Under the pieces are notes generated by a model that saw nothing but the letters and a program-made list of their open reading frames with translations, was not told where the DNA came from and did no database searches. A program made the translations under genes and the position numbers. Shown piece by piece: positions 26,080 to 35,354 of a stretch of DNA of 64,000 nt (the stretch's first letter is position 1; each line of letters begins with the position of its first letter). Origin of the DNA: CAWBLP01 sp963789495 (lineage in GTDB: Bacteria > Pseudomonadota > Alphaproteobacteria > Acetobacterales > Acetobacteraceae); NCBI GenBank assembly GCA_963789495.1, contig CAWBLP010000008.1, positions 434,001 to 498,000 on the forward strand, read 5' to 3'.

Positions 26080-27462
26080 TCAGCCCAGCTTGAGCTCCGT
26101 CAAGGCGCGGTCCAGCGTTTCGACGATCTGGTCGCATTCCGCGCGGGTGATCACCAGCGGCGGCGAGAAGGTGATCGCATTGCCGTAGCGCCGGCCACCA
26201 CCGGAACGACCCACCAGCAGCCCGTGCTTGCGGCAGAATTCGACGATTGCGGTGATCTGCTCGCCGCCGACCGGCTCCTTGGTGGCGCGATCCTTCACCA
26301 GCTCCACCGCCAGCAGCAGGCCCTTGCCGCGCACGTCGCCGACGACCGGGTGGCGCATCAGGCCACGCAGCCCGTCGAGCAGATAGGCACCCAGCTCCGC
26401 CGACCGGTCGGCCAGTTTCTCGGCCTGCATGATTTCGATGTTGCGCAGCGCGACCGCGGCGGCGACCGGATGGCCGCCATAGGTGTTCACCTGCATCACC
26501 TGGCGGTTTTCCGCGGCCTCCCCGTAGAAGCTGTCGAACACCGCGTTCTTCACCACCGTTGCGGCGATCGGCAGGTAGGCGCTGGAGATGCCCTTGGCGA
26601 TGGCGATGATGTCGGGCGAGACGCCATAATGCTGGTGCGCGAACATCTTGCCGGTGCGGCCGAAGCCGTTAATCACCTCATCCACGTGCAGCAGGATGCC
26701 GTATTTGCGGCACAAGCTCTCCACCTCCGGCAGGTATTCGTCCGGCGGCACCGCCACGCCGACCCCGCTCATGATCGGCTCCACCAGCACCTCGGCCACC
26801 GTTTCCGGCCCCTCGCCGAGGATCGTGGTTTCCATGTTCTTGACGCAGGCGAGGTTGCAGCTCGGGTAGCTCAGGCCGAACGGGCAGCGGTAGCAGTACG
26901 GGTGCGCAACATGCACGAAGTCGCCTGAATAGGGCTCGAACTTCGCCTTGCGTTCGCCCATGCCGCCGGCATCCAGCGTGGCGAGCGTGGTGCCGTGATA
27001 GGCGAAGTAGCGGCTGATGGTCTTGAAGCGATAATGCCCGGGATATTCGTGCTTCATGTATTGCCGGGCGATCTTGAACCCGGCCTCGTTCGCTTCGGAG
27101 CCGGAATTGACGAAGTACGTGTGGTAGCCGCCGCCCATCAGCCCGTTGATGGACTCCGCCAGCGCCGCAGCGGGCGCATTCATCGCGGTGTGCGGATAGT
27201 AGGAAAGCTGGCGGAGCTGTTCGGCCGCGACATCGGCCAGCTCCACCCGTCCGTAGCCGATATTGACGCACCACAGCCCGGCCATCGCGTCCAGATAGGC
27301 GGTGCCGTCGGCGTCGAACACCGTGGAGTTCTGCGCGCCGGCCACCACCATCTGTTTTTCCTCCAGCACCTTATGCTGGACGATCGGGTGCAGCACGCTG
27401 TCCAGATCCTGCTTCACGACGGCCTGGCGCAGCGCGGGGTCGGGGGCATTGGTGAGGGACAT
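26080..27462 (-). CDS. Class III aminotransferase, omega-amino acid:pyruvate type
   Basis: 460 residues from ATG 27462. Class III marks: YLDAMAGLWCVNIGYGR, FVNSGSEANE (cofactor phosphate loop), YHGTTLATL, LLHVDEVINGFGRTGKMFA (Asp contacting the pyridine nitrogen) and IIAIAKGISSAYLPI with the PLP lysine. NTYGGHPVAAAVAL and RGKGLLLAVELV follow. Such enzymes use pyruvate or 2-oxoglutarate as acceptor and an omega-amine such as beta-alanine, taurine or putrescine as donor. The four-cysteine segment CYRCPFGLSYPSCNLAC is shared by taurine:pyruvate-like members, but the substrate is unproven. Confidence 0.9.
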   Translation of the reverse strand: MSLTNAPDPALRQAVVKQDLDSVLHPIVQHKVLEEKQMVVAGAQNSTVFDADGTAYLDAMAGLWCVNIGYGRVELADVAAEQLRQLSYYPHTAMNAPAAALAESINGLMGGGYHTYFVNSGSEANEAGFKIARQYMKHEYPGHYRFKTISRYFAYHGTTLATLDAGGMGERKAKFEPYSGDFVHVAHPYCYRCPFGLSYPSCNLACVKNMETTILGEGPETVAEVLVEPIMSGVGVAVPPDEYLPEVESLCRKYGILLHVDEVINGFGRTGKMFAHQHYGVSPDIIAIAKGISSAYLPIAATVVKNAVFDSFYGEAAENRQVMQVNTYGGHPVAAAVALRNIEIMQAEKLADRSAELGAYLLDGLRGLMRHPVVGDVRGKGLLLAVELVKDRATKEPVGGEQITAIVEFCRKHGLLVGRSGGGRRYGNAITFSPPLVITRAECDQIVETLDRALTELKLG

Positions 27463-27711
27463 GGGATTCTCTTGCGGTTGCCGGTGGCGCGAAGCCTAGC
27501 GCGCAATGCCCGGCGGACCATACCCCTTGCTGCGGCACCCCCAGCCGACCCGTCACCTTGCCCGGTTCGCGCCGCGCCGCTGACCGGTGCGGCAGGCATT
27601 GCCGGACTGCGGCGGCGCCATTAGCCCGATGTTCATCTGCGCCACCGATCCTGACGGCCGGTTCCGTCACGAAGCGGAACCGATCTCGTCGAGCGATCAC
27701 AAGGTGCGTGC

Positions 27712-27951
27712 ATGCTACGATTTTCCGCCACGGCCGCTCTGCTCGCAGTGGCGACGCTTGCTGGGCCACACCCAGCCAAATCCAGGTGACCGTCGCAGCC
27801 GGTGGCAGCGGCGCGTTCATGGGGCCCCGGGGTGATGGACACCATCCAGATCGCGGCGAAATTCGGCCTCCGCGCCGCCTTCGCGTCCGAGTTCGCCAAT
27901 GCGAATCTGGCCCGCTACGGCGGCGAACTGGGCCTGAACGTCGCGTTCTGA
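27712..27951 (+). pseudogene. Possible remnant of an exported-protein gene
   Basis: An ATG at 27712 starts a typical signal peptide (MLRFSATAALLAVATLAG) that breaks off after about 25 residues. Other frames then read IQVTVAAGGSGAFMG and DTIQIAAKFGLRAAF, ending at a TGA at 27949-27951 after ELGLNVAF. At least two frame changes would be needed to join them. The original family is not recognised. The rest of 27463-28074 holds no supported gene. Confidence 0.35.
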
Positions 27952-28074
27952 CCCAACTCCGATTGCACCCTAACGCTGGCACTTCGGCCCGACCGGCGGC
28001 ACCCCTGCGCATCCGCGTTTGACATTCCGCCGCCCGAATGCGAGGGGACCTACCGATCAGTATCGGAGCCGCAT

Positions 28075-29046
28075 GTGAACGACGCGCCAGCGCCGGCGCG
28101 GCCCCTGACGCCTCTCCGCTCGATCGAACAGGTCGAGCAGGGGCTGGGGGACGCCGGCTATATCGCCAGCCGCCAGATCGCCACCGCGGTCTATCTCGCC
28201 CACCATCTGCAAAAGCCAATCCTGGTGGAAGGCCCGGCCGGAGTCGGCAAGACCGAACTCGCCAAATCCGTCGCCACCTGGCTGGACCTGCCGCTGATCC
28301 GCATGCAGTGCTACGAAGGACTGGACGAGTCCAAGGCGCTGTATGAGTGGAAGTATGGCAAGCAGCTGCTCTACACCCAGATCCTGAAGGACAAGATCAG
28401 CTCGGTCATCGGCGATTCCGATACCTTGGCCGTGGCACTGAACAAGCTGCACGAATTCGGCGACATCTTCTTCTCCAAGAACTTCCTGGAACCCCGCCCG
28501 CTGCTGCGCGCGCTGGAGGAACCCGGCGGCTGCGTGCTGCTGATCGACGAGATCGACAAGTCGGACCAGGAATTCGAGGCGTTCCTGCTGGAGATCCTGT
28601 CCGACTACCAGGTGACGATCCCGGAAATCGGCCCGGTGCACGCCATCGTGCCGCCGATCGTGCTGCTGACCTCCAACAGCACGCGCGACCTCGGCGACGC
28701 GCTGAAGCGCCGCTGCCTGCATCTGCATATCGGCTTCCCCGACGAGAAGCTGGAAATGCGCATCATCCAGTCGCGCGTGCCGGGAATCGAGGCGCGGCTG
28801 CTGCACCAGCTGGTCAGCTTCGTGCAGCAACTACGCGGCCTGGACCTGAAGAAAGTGCCCTCGGTCAGCGAGACGCTGGACTGGGCGAAGGTGCTGGTGC
28901 TGCTGCACACCGCAGCGCTGGAGGTCGACCTGGTGCGCGACACGCTGAACGTGCTGCTGAAGTTCGAGGCCGATATCGAGGTCGCCGGCAAGCAGCTCGC
29001 CGGGCTGACCCACAAGGCGCGGCAGGATGCCGGCGTTGCGGCGTAG
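28075..29046 (+). CDS. MoxR-family AAA+ ATPase
   Basis: 323 residues from GTG 28075, with GGAG at 28065-28068. Walker A is GPAGVGKTE, Walker B is VLLIDEIDKSD, sensor 1 is LTSNSTRDL, and the arginine-finger region is DALKRRC. MoxR ATPases act with von Willebrand factor A proteins as chaperones in metal-centre assembly or membrane-complex maturation (CoxD/CoxE, NorQ/NorD, MoxR/YehL). The next gene encodes such a VWA protein, 130 bases downstream on the same strand. No carbon monoxide dehydrogenase genes are nearby, so the client is unknown. Confidence 0.9.
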   Translation: MNDAPAPARPLTPLRSIEQVEQGLGDAGYIASRQIATAVYLAHHLQKPILVEGPAGVGKTELAKSVATWLDLPLIRMQCYEGLDESKALYEWKYGKQLLYTQILKDKISSVIGDSDTLAVALNKLHEFGDIFFSKNFLEPRPLLRALEEPGGCVLLIDEIDKSDQEFEAFLLEILSDYQVTIPEIGPVHAIVPPIVLLTSNSTRDLGDALKRRCLHLHIGFPDEKLEMRIIQSRVPGIEARLLHQLVSFVQQLRGLDLKKVPSVSETLDWAKVLVLLHTAALEVDLVRDTLNVLLKFEADIEVAGKQLAGLTHKARQDAGVAA

Positions 29047-29085
29047 CCCGGTCGGTTCGGCCGGCACCGCTCGGCCCGGATGCAC

Positions 29086-29172
29086 CCGATCGTCCTGGCC
29101 GAGCCTGACCCGGCCATCTGCGCACGGCCGATCGGGGGCGGGCGACCAGGTCGGGTTCGGCCAGGACGGGTA
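29086..29172. repeat. Facing pair of REP-like palindromes between moxR and the VWA gene
   Basis: CGTCCTGGCCGAGCCTGACC starts at 29092 and the inverted counterpart GTCGGGTTCGGCCAGGACGG ends at about 29169. Together they can fold into a long hairpin in the intergenic region of the putative operon, where they might attenuate transcription or stabilise the upstream mRNA (inference). Confidence 0.6.
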
Positions 29173-29178
29173 ACAGCG

Positions 29179-30581
29179 ATGTCCGCCTCAGCCGGCTCCC
29201 CCGCCAGCGAACCGCTGCGCCGCTTCCTGCAAGTCGCGCGCGGCGCGGGGCTGCGCGTTTCGGCCGCGGAAGGCATCGACGCGGCCCGGGCCGTCGACAT
29301 CATTGGTTTCGCCGACCGCGCCGTGCTGAAGGACTCGCTCGGCCTGGTGCTGGCGAAGACGCCGGACGAAAAGAACCTGTTCGACGAATGCTTCGATCTG
29401 TACTTCAAGCGTGACGAATTCGCTGCGCCGGATGAGCAGGAACCGCCCTCCCCCGCCACGGCCGCACAGGATGCGCCGCCACCGATGGCGGGCGGCGAGG
29501 GCATGGGCAGTGGCGGCGGCACCGGACTTGGCGAATTGCTGCTGTCCGACGACCGCGCCGCCCTGGCCGCCGCCATGGAACAGGCCGCACGCGACGCAGG
29601 GCTGGAGAACATCCGCTTCTTCACTCAGAAGAATCTCTATGCCCGCCGCATCCTGGATCGCATGGGCCTGCGCGCGCTGGAGCGCGAGATCGAGGCACAG
29701 CGCCAGATCCGAGGACCCCGCCCGTGTCGAACGTGGCGACCGGCTGCAGCAGCGGTTGGAATATCTGCGCGACCAGGTGCGCGACTTCGTCGAACGCCAT
29801 CTGGTGCTGTTCGCCCGCGGCGAGACCGAGGCGTTCCGCGAGGAACTGCTGAAATCCGCCCGCCTGTCCAACCTGGAACGCCGCGACCTGGACCGCATGC
29901 GCGTGCTGGTGCGTGCGATGGCGAAGACGCCTGGCCGCACGCTACGCCAAGACCCGCCGCCGCCGGCTGCGCGGGCAGCTCGATACGCGGCGCACGCTGC
30001 GGCGGAACATGGGCTGGGGCGGCGTGCCGTTCATCACGGTGTGGAAACAGAAGCGCATCGAGAAGCCGCGCGTGATGGTGCTGTGCGACGTGTCCGGCTC
30101 GGTCGCCCCGATGGCGCAGTTCCTGCTGATGTTCCTGTACGCGGTGCACGAGGCGCTGTCGGATATCCGGTCGTTCGCCTTCGCCGGCTCGCTGATCGAG
30201 GTCAGCGACATCCTGGCGAAAGAGGAAATCGAAGTCGCGATCAGCAAGATCATGCATGTGATCGGCTACGGGTCGTCCAACTACGGCAACTCGCTGGCGG
30301 ATTTCGAGGATGGCTGGGGGACGCAGGTCACCAACAAGACCACGATCATCATTCTGGGGGATGCGCGCGGCAACCGCACCGATCCGCGGGTGGAGATCAT
30401 GCAGCGGCTGTCGTTGCGGGCGAAACGGATCATCTGGCTGAACCCGGAATATCGGTCCGCCTGGGGAACGGGTGATTCGGATATGTATCGCTACAAGCCG
30501 TTCTGCAGCCTGGTGACGGTATGCAACACGCTGCGGCATCTGGAACGGGTGATCACCGACCTGCTGGAGGATGCGGCTTAG
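29179..30581 (+). CDS. CoxE-like VWA-domain protein, reading frame broken twice
   Basis: The protein is spread over three frames: 29179 to about 29718 (from MSASAGSPASEPLRRFL), then about 29720-29925, then about 29930-30581. Each change fits one extra base, near CAGATCCGAGG (about 29716) and near AAGACGCCTGG (about 29932). Joined, they give about 466 residues with an N-terminal helical domain, a low-complexity GGEGMGSGGGTGLGE linker, a coiled region, and a C-terminal VWA domain with the MIDAS motif MVLCDVSGSVAPM. This is the partner of the MoxR ATPase upstream. It is either a recent pseudogene or intact with two consensus errors. The latter is favoured because the remaining sequence is undecayed. 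Confidence 0.75.
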
Positions 30582-31004
30582 CGTGGGGTGACGGAGGGAG
30601 GCGTCGCCGGGTGGCGGGCGGGGTATGACCAGTCGCTTTATGGTCAGTGGGGGTTGTCGTTGGGTTCAGCCTTGATCGCGGCGCCCCGCCAATTATGGCT
30701 GAGTTCCCGCTCGAATCGTCACTCAAGCGCCGCGCAAGGATGGGTGCATAGATCTTCCTAAGCGCACCATCTGCACCTTGTTAGCCGCCCAATGGTCCCT
30801 TCCGAACTGGCAGCAATGGCGCAGGGGACAACATCCAATCACCAGAAGCCTCCCTTACCCTTCCGGGACAGTATTGAATTGCCGAGAGGCGCCACCGACA
30901 AACCCGTCGCCCCGGGTCCACCGACCCCAGCCAGGACGCCATCGCCCCAACTCGGAGCACCCGGGTAGCATCCCCCACCCCAGCACCCCCGGACCCCGCG
31001 CCCC
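30582..31004. other. Intergenic region, 423 bp, no gene seen
   Basis: Between the VWA gene and the methyltransferase gene on the same strand. I see no recognisable coding segment, repeat or strong terminator. The base composition is slightly richer in A and T than the flanking genes. Confidence 0.5.
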
Positions 31005-31610
31005 ATGAACGAGTTCCGTCCGATCCACATCTCCGGCTACACCCGCGAGAGCCACGACTTCTACCGCACCCCCGCCTGGGTCACCGCCGCCCTGCTGAAA
31101 CACGTCACGCTGCGCGGGCCGGTTTGGGAACCTTGCTGCGGCGACGGTGCGATGGCGGACGTACTCGCGGTCCATGGCCACGCGGTCACCGGCACGGACA
31201 TCATTGATCGCGGCTACGGCCAGCCCGGCGTGGATTTCTTCGATTGTCAGAGCTTTCCGGCGGGCTGCGGCGCCATGGTCACCAACCCGCCCTACGGGGA
31301 TGGCGGTCCGGTGCCGCGCGCAACCAATGTCTCCACGGCGATGCTCCGCTTTGTCCGCCACGCGCTCACGCTGACAGAGCGGGCGAACGGCCAACTCGCG
31401 TTGCTGGTGCGTTACCAGTGGACCGCCGGCAGGCGCGCCGCGGACCTGATCAGCAGCGCGCCGCTTGATACGGTGCTGGCACTGACCCGCCGTATCCGCT
31501 GGTTCGACATGGGCGACAAGACCAATGCCGCACAGCATCATCATGCCTGGCTGTTCTGGGATTTCCAGCGCAGCGGCCAGTGTCCACCGCGGATCGTGTT
31601 CTCGGACTGA
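31005..31610 (+). CDS. Orphan SAM-dependent methyltransferase with NPPY motif
   Basis: 201 residues from ATG 31005. YRTPAWVTAALL opens the fold, VWEPCCGDGAMADVLA is the SAM-binding motif I, VTGTDIIDRGYG follows motif II, and AMVTNPPYGDG is the (D/N)PPY catalytic motif of N6-adenine or N4-cytosine/amine methyltransferases. C-terminal RYQWTAGRRAADLI and HHHAWLFWDF complete the small domain. There is no target-recognition domain and no restriction partner nearby. Similar small enzymes occur in phages, so this could be a phage-derived DNA methyltransferase; methylation of a protein glutamine is the alternative for NPPY enzymes. Confidence 0.8.
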   Translation: MNEFRPIHISGYTRESHDFYRTPAWVTAALLKHVTLRGPVWEPCCGDGAMADVLAVHGHAVTGTDIIDRGYGQPGVDFFDCQSFPAGCGAMVTNPPYGDGGPVPRATNVSTAMLRFVRHALTLTERANGQLALLVRYQWTAGRRAADLISSAPLDTVLALTRRIRWFDMGDKTNAAQHHHAWLFWDFQRSGQCPPRIVFSD

Positions 31611-31685
31611 CGATTGGTTGTGCTGTGGTCGTTACGGGGGCGGGTCGGGGCCACTGGCGCGCTTGATGGCGGTGTGCGACGTGGG

Positions 31686-31715
31686 GTGTGACCCGATCGT
31701 TCCGATGTAGATCGC
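31686..31715. repeat. REP-like half element, inverted copy at 33105-33132
   Basis: GACCCGATCGTTCCG followed by an AGATCGC-containing arm occurs here and, in inverted orientation, near 33105-33132. The two bracket the IS4 remnant and the LLM gene. Confidence 0.5.
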
Positions 31716-31747
31716 CAGACCCGACCCACGGCTGTCCGGTTCATTTG

Positions 31748-31996
31748 TTACGCCCACGATACCCCCTGAGCGGCATTTTGACCCGGGCAGGGCTGAAGCG
31801 AGCCCGGTGTGGATCGGAGCTTGTCGAGTGGCCTGCGATGCATGACGTTCGCCCGCACCAGGCGGGCGAGGCGGGTCAGGCTCTCGACGACCGTCTGAGC
31901 GCCGTGAGCGAGCTTGATCAGCACGAAGGCGATCAACGCCACCGCGACCTGGATGCGCCAACACACATTGGGCCTTCGCGTGCCATGACCTGACAC
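31748..31996 (-). pseudogene. C-terminal remnant of an IS4-family transposase
   Basis: The minus-strand frame reads WRIQVAVALIAFVLIKLAHG, then VVESLTRLARLVRANVMHRRPLDKL. This is the typical C-terminal tail of IS4-family transposases (a hydrophobic helix, then RLVRxNLMHRRxLxxL). The catalytic DDE core is absent, so only about 60 residues remain. The rest of 31611-32032 shows no other gene. Confidence 0.6.
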
Positions 31997-32032
31997 GCGC
32001 CACCCCGGCCTCCATCTGTTGGCAGCAGGACA

Positions 32033-32896
32033 CTATGTATCCGCGAGTGCGGCCAGAATTGCATCGCGTGCCGCAGTGTCTCCCTCGTCATGCACCGGCT
32101 GAATCGCGACATGCGTGGCGCCGGCGTCGAAATGTGCACGCAGGCCACGTTTCACCGTCGCCGCATCGCCCCACAGCACCATCGCATCGATAAACCGATC
32201 GGAGCCGCCATCGGCAAGCTCTGCCTCGGTAAAGCCGATGCGCAGCCAGTTGTTACGATAGTTATCGAGCCGCATGTAGCGCTCCAGCTCCTTGCGGCCG
32301 AGTGCACGGGCCTTGGTCGGATCGGTTTCCACTGTAACCTTCTGTTCGATGGCCAGCCATTTGCCGGGGCCGAGGATCTTGGCTGCTTCTGCGGTGTGCT
32401 GCGGCGTGGTGTTGTAGGGCAGCGCCCCGCGAGTCATCGCAGCGGAGAGTTTCAGCATCAGCGGCCCGAGCGCGGCGATCGCGATCGGCCAGGCGTCGGC
32501 GCCGGTCTCACCCCTGGTCATCGCTTCCAGGTAACCGCGCATCGCGGGGATCGGCTTTTCGTAGCGATGGCCGCGCAGGCCTTCGACCATCGGCGGATGG
32601 CTGACTCCGAGACCGAGGATGAATCGGTCGCCATACAGGTCGAGCAGCGACAGCATGCCGCGGCGTGACGTGAAGGCGTCGCGCGCATAGATGCTGGCGA
32701 TGGAGCTGCCGAGTTTCAGCTTGGTGGTGTGGCCGAGCGCGAAGCCAGCGACCGAGAGCAATTCATAGCCGCGCAATTCCGGATACCACAGCACGTCGTA
32801 GCCAAGTTTTTCCACCGTGCCGACGAAGTCCTTGATGCGCTGCGGTGTACCCAGCTTGTCCATCGAGTACCAGGCGCCGAGTCTGCCAAGTTGCAT
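32033..32896 (-). CDS. LLM-class F420-dependent oxidoreductase, TIGR03620-like
   Basis: 287 residues from ATG 32896 with a strong AAGGAG ribosome site. Marks: LGRLGAWYSMDKL, LGYDVLWYPELRGYE, LKLGSSIASIYARDAF, LYGDRFILGLGVSHPPMVEGLRG and GAMTRGALPYNTTPQHTAEA. These fit the luciferase-like, F420-type subfamily annotated TIGR03620. F420 use in this organism is not shown by anything else in the window; FMN is possible. The substrate is unknown. Confidence 0.88.
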   Translation of the reverse strand: MQLGRLGAWYSMDKLGTPQRIKDFVGTVEKLGYDVLWYPELRGYELLSVAGFALGHTTKLKLGSSIASIYARDAFTSRRGMLSLLDLYGDRFILGLGVSHPPMVEGLRGHRYEKPIPAMRGYLEAMTRGETGADAWPIAIAALGPLMLKLSAAMTRGALPYNTTPQHTAEAAKILGPGKWLAIEQKVTVETDPTKARALGRKELERYMRLDNYRNNWLRIGFTEAELADGGSDRFIDAMVLWGDAATVKRGLRAHFDAGATHVAIQPVHDEGDTAARDAILAALADT

Positions 32897-32929
32897 GATG
32901 TTATCTCCTTAAACTGGATTCCGGTTCAG

Positions 32930-33085
32930 CGACGGGGCATTGCACCGTCGCACCTCACGACGGCCCCACCGCCGCGTTCCGCAGCACCGCACTGTCACAC
33001 CGGCTTGCCGCATCGCACCGTCCCACTGTGCCGTCCCACTGTGCCGCGCGGTCGCACCTTACCGCACCGTCCCACCGCCCGCACG
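32930..33085. repeat. Degenerate GC-rich tandem repeats
   Basis: Short units related to GCACCGTCCCACTGTGCC recur, including two consecutive CCGTCCCACTGTG copies around 33020-33047 and GCACCGTCCCACC near 33063. The region lies in the 341-base gap before the CoA-transferase gene. No open frame here is convincing. Confidence 0.5.
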
Positions 33086-33132
33086 GTCATGGCCGGGCCT
33101 GACCCTGCGATCTCCACCGGAACGATCGGGTC
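33086..33132. repeat. REP-like palindrome
   Basis: ATGGCCGGGCCTGACC at 33090-33105, followed by a CTCCACCGGAACGATCGGGT arm. It is the inverse of the unit at 31686-31715 and part of the family seen at 2878, 13803, 29086 and 38556. Confidence 0.55.
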
Positions 33133-33237
33133 GCATTTGCGCCGCGTATGGCCTATCGGCAGCGCATGACCGGAGCAAGCAGGGCGACACCGTTTGCGTT
33201 CGTTCCTGCAAGCTGCGCCTGCACCGCCGCGGCCGGT

Positions 33238-34425
33238 TCAGATCACCTTCGCGGCCCGCAGTTTCGCGATCTCCGCCGGCGTGTAGCCGAGCGACGCCAG
33301 CACCTCGTCATTGTGCTGTCCGAACGTCGGCGGCGGCGTGTCGATGCGCGGCCCGTCATGCGCGAATTTGAACGCGGCAACCGGCACGCTGAAGGATCCC
33401 TCGATGCCGGGTGCGGACTCGTGCCGGTGGATCACGCCGCGTGATGCAATCTGCGGATCGGCGATCGCCTCGCCCATCGTGCGCACGCGCGCGGCGGGGA
33501 CATGGCGTGCCTGCAGGTAATCCTCCCATTCCGCAGCCGAACGGGTCAGCATGATCGCCTCCAGCGCCTGTTCCTCACGCGCATGGTCGGCGTCGCGCTC
33601 ATCATTGGTCCGCTTGATCATGTCGGGCCGTTCCAGCACCGTCCACAGCCGCTTCTGCTGCCGCAGATTCGATGCCCCCAACATCACCAGGCCGTCCTTG
33701 GTCTGATACGCGCTGTTGGTGGCGTGCGGGTGCTTGTTGCCGGACGGCTTCGGATGCTTGCCGTTGCGCAGATAGCCGGTCAGGTGGCTCGCCATCAGGA
33801 TCATCGCCACGTCCAGCATCGCCATGTCGATGCGCTGGCCTTCCCCGCTACGTTCGCGCTGGAACAGCGCGGCAGAAAGCGCGAACGCCCCCATCGTTCC
33901 GGTGGCATAATCGATCGCCGGGGAGCCGAACTTGATCGGATTGACCTGCGGCGTGCCGGTCATCGCCATGATGCCGGAGGTCGACTGGATCACATGGTCA
34001 TAGGCGGTGTGTTCGCGCCGTGGGCCGCCCTGACCGAAGGCGGAAAAGGAAGCGTAGATGAGCTTCGGATTGATCTTGCGCAGATCCTCATAGCCGAGGC
34101 CCAATGCCTCGAACGCGCCGGGCCGGTAGTTCTCCACCAGCACATCGGCGGTGGCGACCAGCTTCCTCAGGATTTCCCGTCCTTGGTCAGTCTTCAGGTC
34201 CAGCGTAATGGATCGCTTGTTCGACGCCTGGGTCAGGAACCCCGTCCCCATATTGGCGTGGTTCAGCACTGCGTCGGTGCCGCTGCCGCGGCTCTGATCC
34301 GGGTCGTCCGGATGTTCCACCTTGATGACATCCGCGCCGAGGACCGCAAGCTGGTAGGCGGCAAAAGGCCCCGCCAGCACATGGGTGATGTCGATGATGC
34401 GGATGCCCTCGAACGGACGAGCCAT
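33238..34425 (-). CDS. Class III (CaiB/BaiF) CoA-transferase
   Basis: 395 residues from ATG 34425, with GGGAGG upstream. Marks: PFEGIRIIDITHVLAGPFAAYQLAVLGADVIKVE, LDLKTDQGREILRKLV, LVENYRPGAFEALGLGYE, and AYDHVIQSTSG with the catalytic Asp, then C-terminal PPPTFGQHNDEVL. It transfers CoA between organic acids. It is divergent from an enoyl-CoA hydratase-like gene with 95 bases between the starts, which suggests joint control and a shared pathway. Confidence 0.9.
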   Translation of the reverse strand: MARPFEGIRIIDITHVLAGPFAAYQLAVLGADVIKVEHPDDPDQSRGSGTDAVLNHANMGTGFLTQASNKRSITLDLKTDQGREILRKLVATADVLVENYRPGAFEALGLGYEDLRKINPKLIYASFSAFGQGGPRREHTAYDHVIQSTSGIMAMTGTPQVNPIKFGSPAIDYATGTMGAFALSAALFQRERSGEGQRIDMAMLDVAMILMASHLTGYLRNGKHPKPSGNKHPHATNSAYQTKDGLVMLGASNLRQQKRLWTVLERPDMIKRTNDERDADHAREEQALEAIMLTRSAAEWEDYLQARHVPAARVRTMGEAIADPQIASRGVIHRHESAPGIEGSFSVPVAAFKFAHDGPRIDTPPPTFGQHNDEVLASLGYTPAEIAKLRAAKVI

Positions 34426-34520
34426 GGCGCCGTGCCTCCCGGAAAACGTGCCGGCACGGTGCAGCCTTGTCCCGGAGCGGTCAACACGGTTGGATGGCTC
34501 TACATGCGGGAGGACACGGA

Positions 34521-35294
34521 ATGTCGGTCGATCTGATCGTCGAAGGGGCGGTCGCCAAGGTGGTGCTGAACCGTCCGGAGAAATTGAACGCGCTGACCTG
34601 GGAAATGCGCCAGCAGTTGCGCGCGCATTTCGAACAGTTGCGGTTCGATGATGCGATCCGCGCCATCATCGTGACCGGGGAGGGCCGGGCTTTCTGTTCC
34701 GGCGCCGATGTCGGGCGCATGCAGCGCGGCGGGTTGCGCGCCGAACGCGAAAAGTTGCAGCAGGGCAGCCACACTTACATGCGCGTGCTGCACGCAATCG
34801 AGAAGCCGGTGATCGCCGCCGTGCGCGGCCCCGCGGTCGGTATCGGCTGGAGCATCGCACTCGGCTGCGACCTGGTCGTTGCATCGGAAACCGCCCGTTT
34901 CGCCCAGGTGTTCCGCCGGCTTGGCCTGGCGCCCGACGGTGGTGCCATCTGGCTGTTGACGCGACGCATCGGCTTGGCGCGCGCTAAGGAGCTGGTGTTC
35001 ACCGCGCGCTTCGTGGAGGCGCAGGAGGCTCTGGCGCTGGGACTGGTGAATTACGTGGTGCCGGATGGCGAGCTGATGGCCAAGGCGGAGGAACTCGCGG
35101 CCGACCTGGCGAGCGGACCAACCTTCGCACTGGGCCTGGCGAAGAAGCTGTTCCACATGGCGAGCGGGCCGAGCTACGAGGATTTTCTGGATTTCGAACT
35201 GTTCGTGCAACCGCAGCTCGACAATACGCAGGATCACCACGAGGGTGTCGCCGCGTTCCGCGAGAAGCGCAAACCGAATTTTACCGGGCGGTGA
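34521..35294 (+). CDS. Enoyl-CoA hydratase/isomerase family protein
   Basis: 257 residues from ATG 34521, with GGGAGG at 34508-34513. Crotonase marks: VVLNRPEKLNALTWEM, GEGRAFCSGADVGRM, GPAVGIGWSIALGCDLVVA and FRRLGLAPDGGAIWLL. The segment APDGG has Asp where classical hydratases have Glu, as in isomerase-type PaaG and relatives, so double-bond isomerisation is as likely as hydration. It ends about 60 bases before the convergent end of the hydrogenase operon. Confidence 0.9.
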   Translation: MSVDLIVEGAVAKVVLNRPEKLNALTWEMRQQLRAHFEQLRFDDAIRAIIVTGEGRAFCSGADVGRMQRGGLRAEREKLQQGSHTYMRVLHAIEKPVIAAVRGPAVGIGWSIALGCDLVVASETARFAQVFRRLGLAPDGGAIWLLTRRIGLARAKELVFTARFVEAQEALALGLVNYVVPDGELMAKAEELAADLASGPTFALGLAKKLFHMASGPSYEDFLDFELFVQPQLDNTQDHHEGVAAFREKRKPNFTGR

Positions 35295-35354
35295 TGGCCG
35301 GCGGATCTGGTGCGGCGTCACGGCGCGGGATTTTTCCGCCCGCGCGGGCGGAGG

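Noticed and set aside
32930..33085. Possible CRISPR-like repetition
   Set aside because: The repeats are short, degenerate and contiguous without unique spacers, and no cas gene is near.
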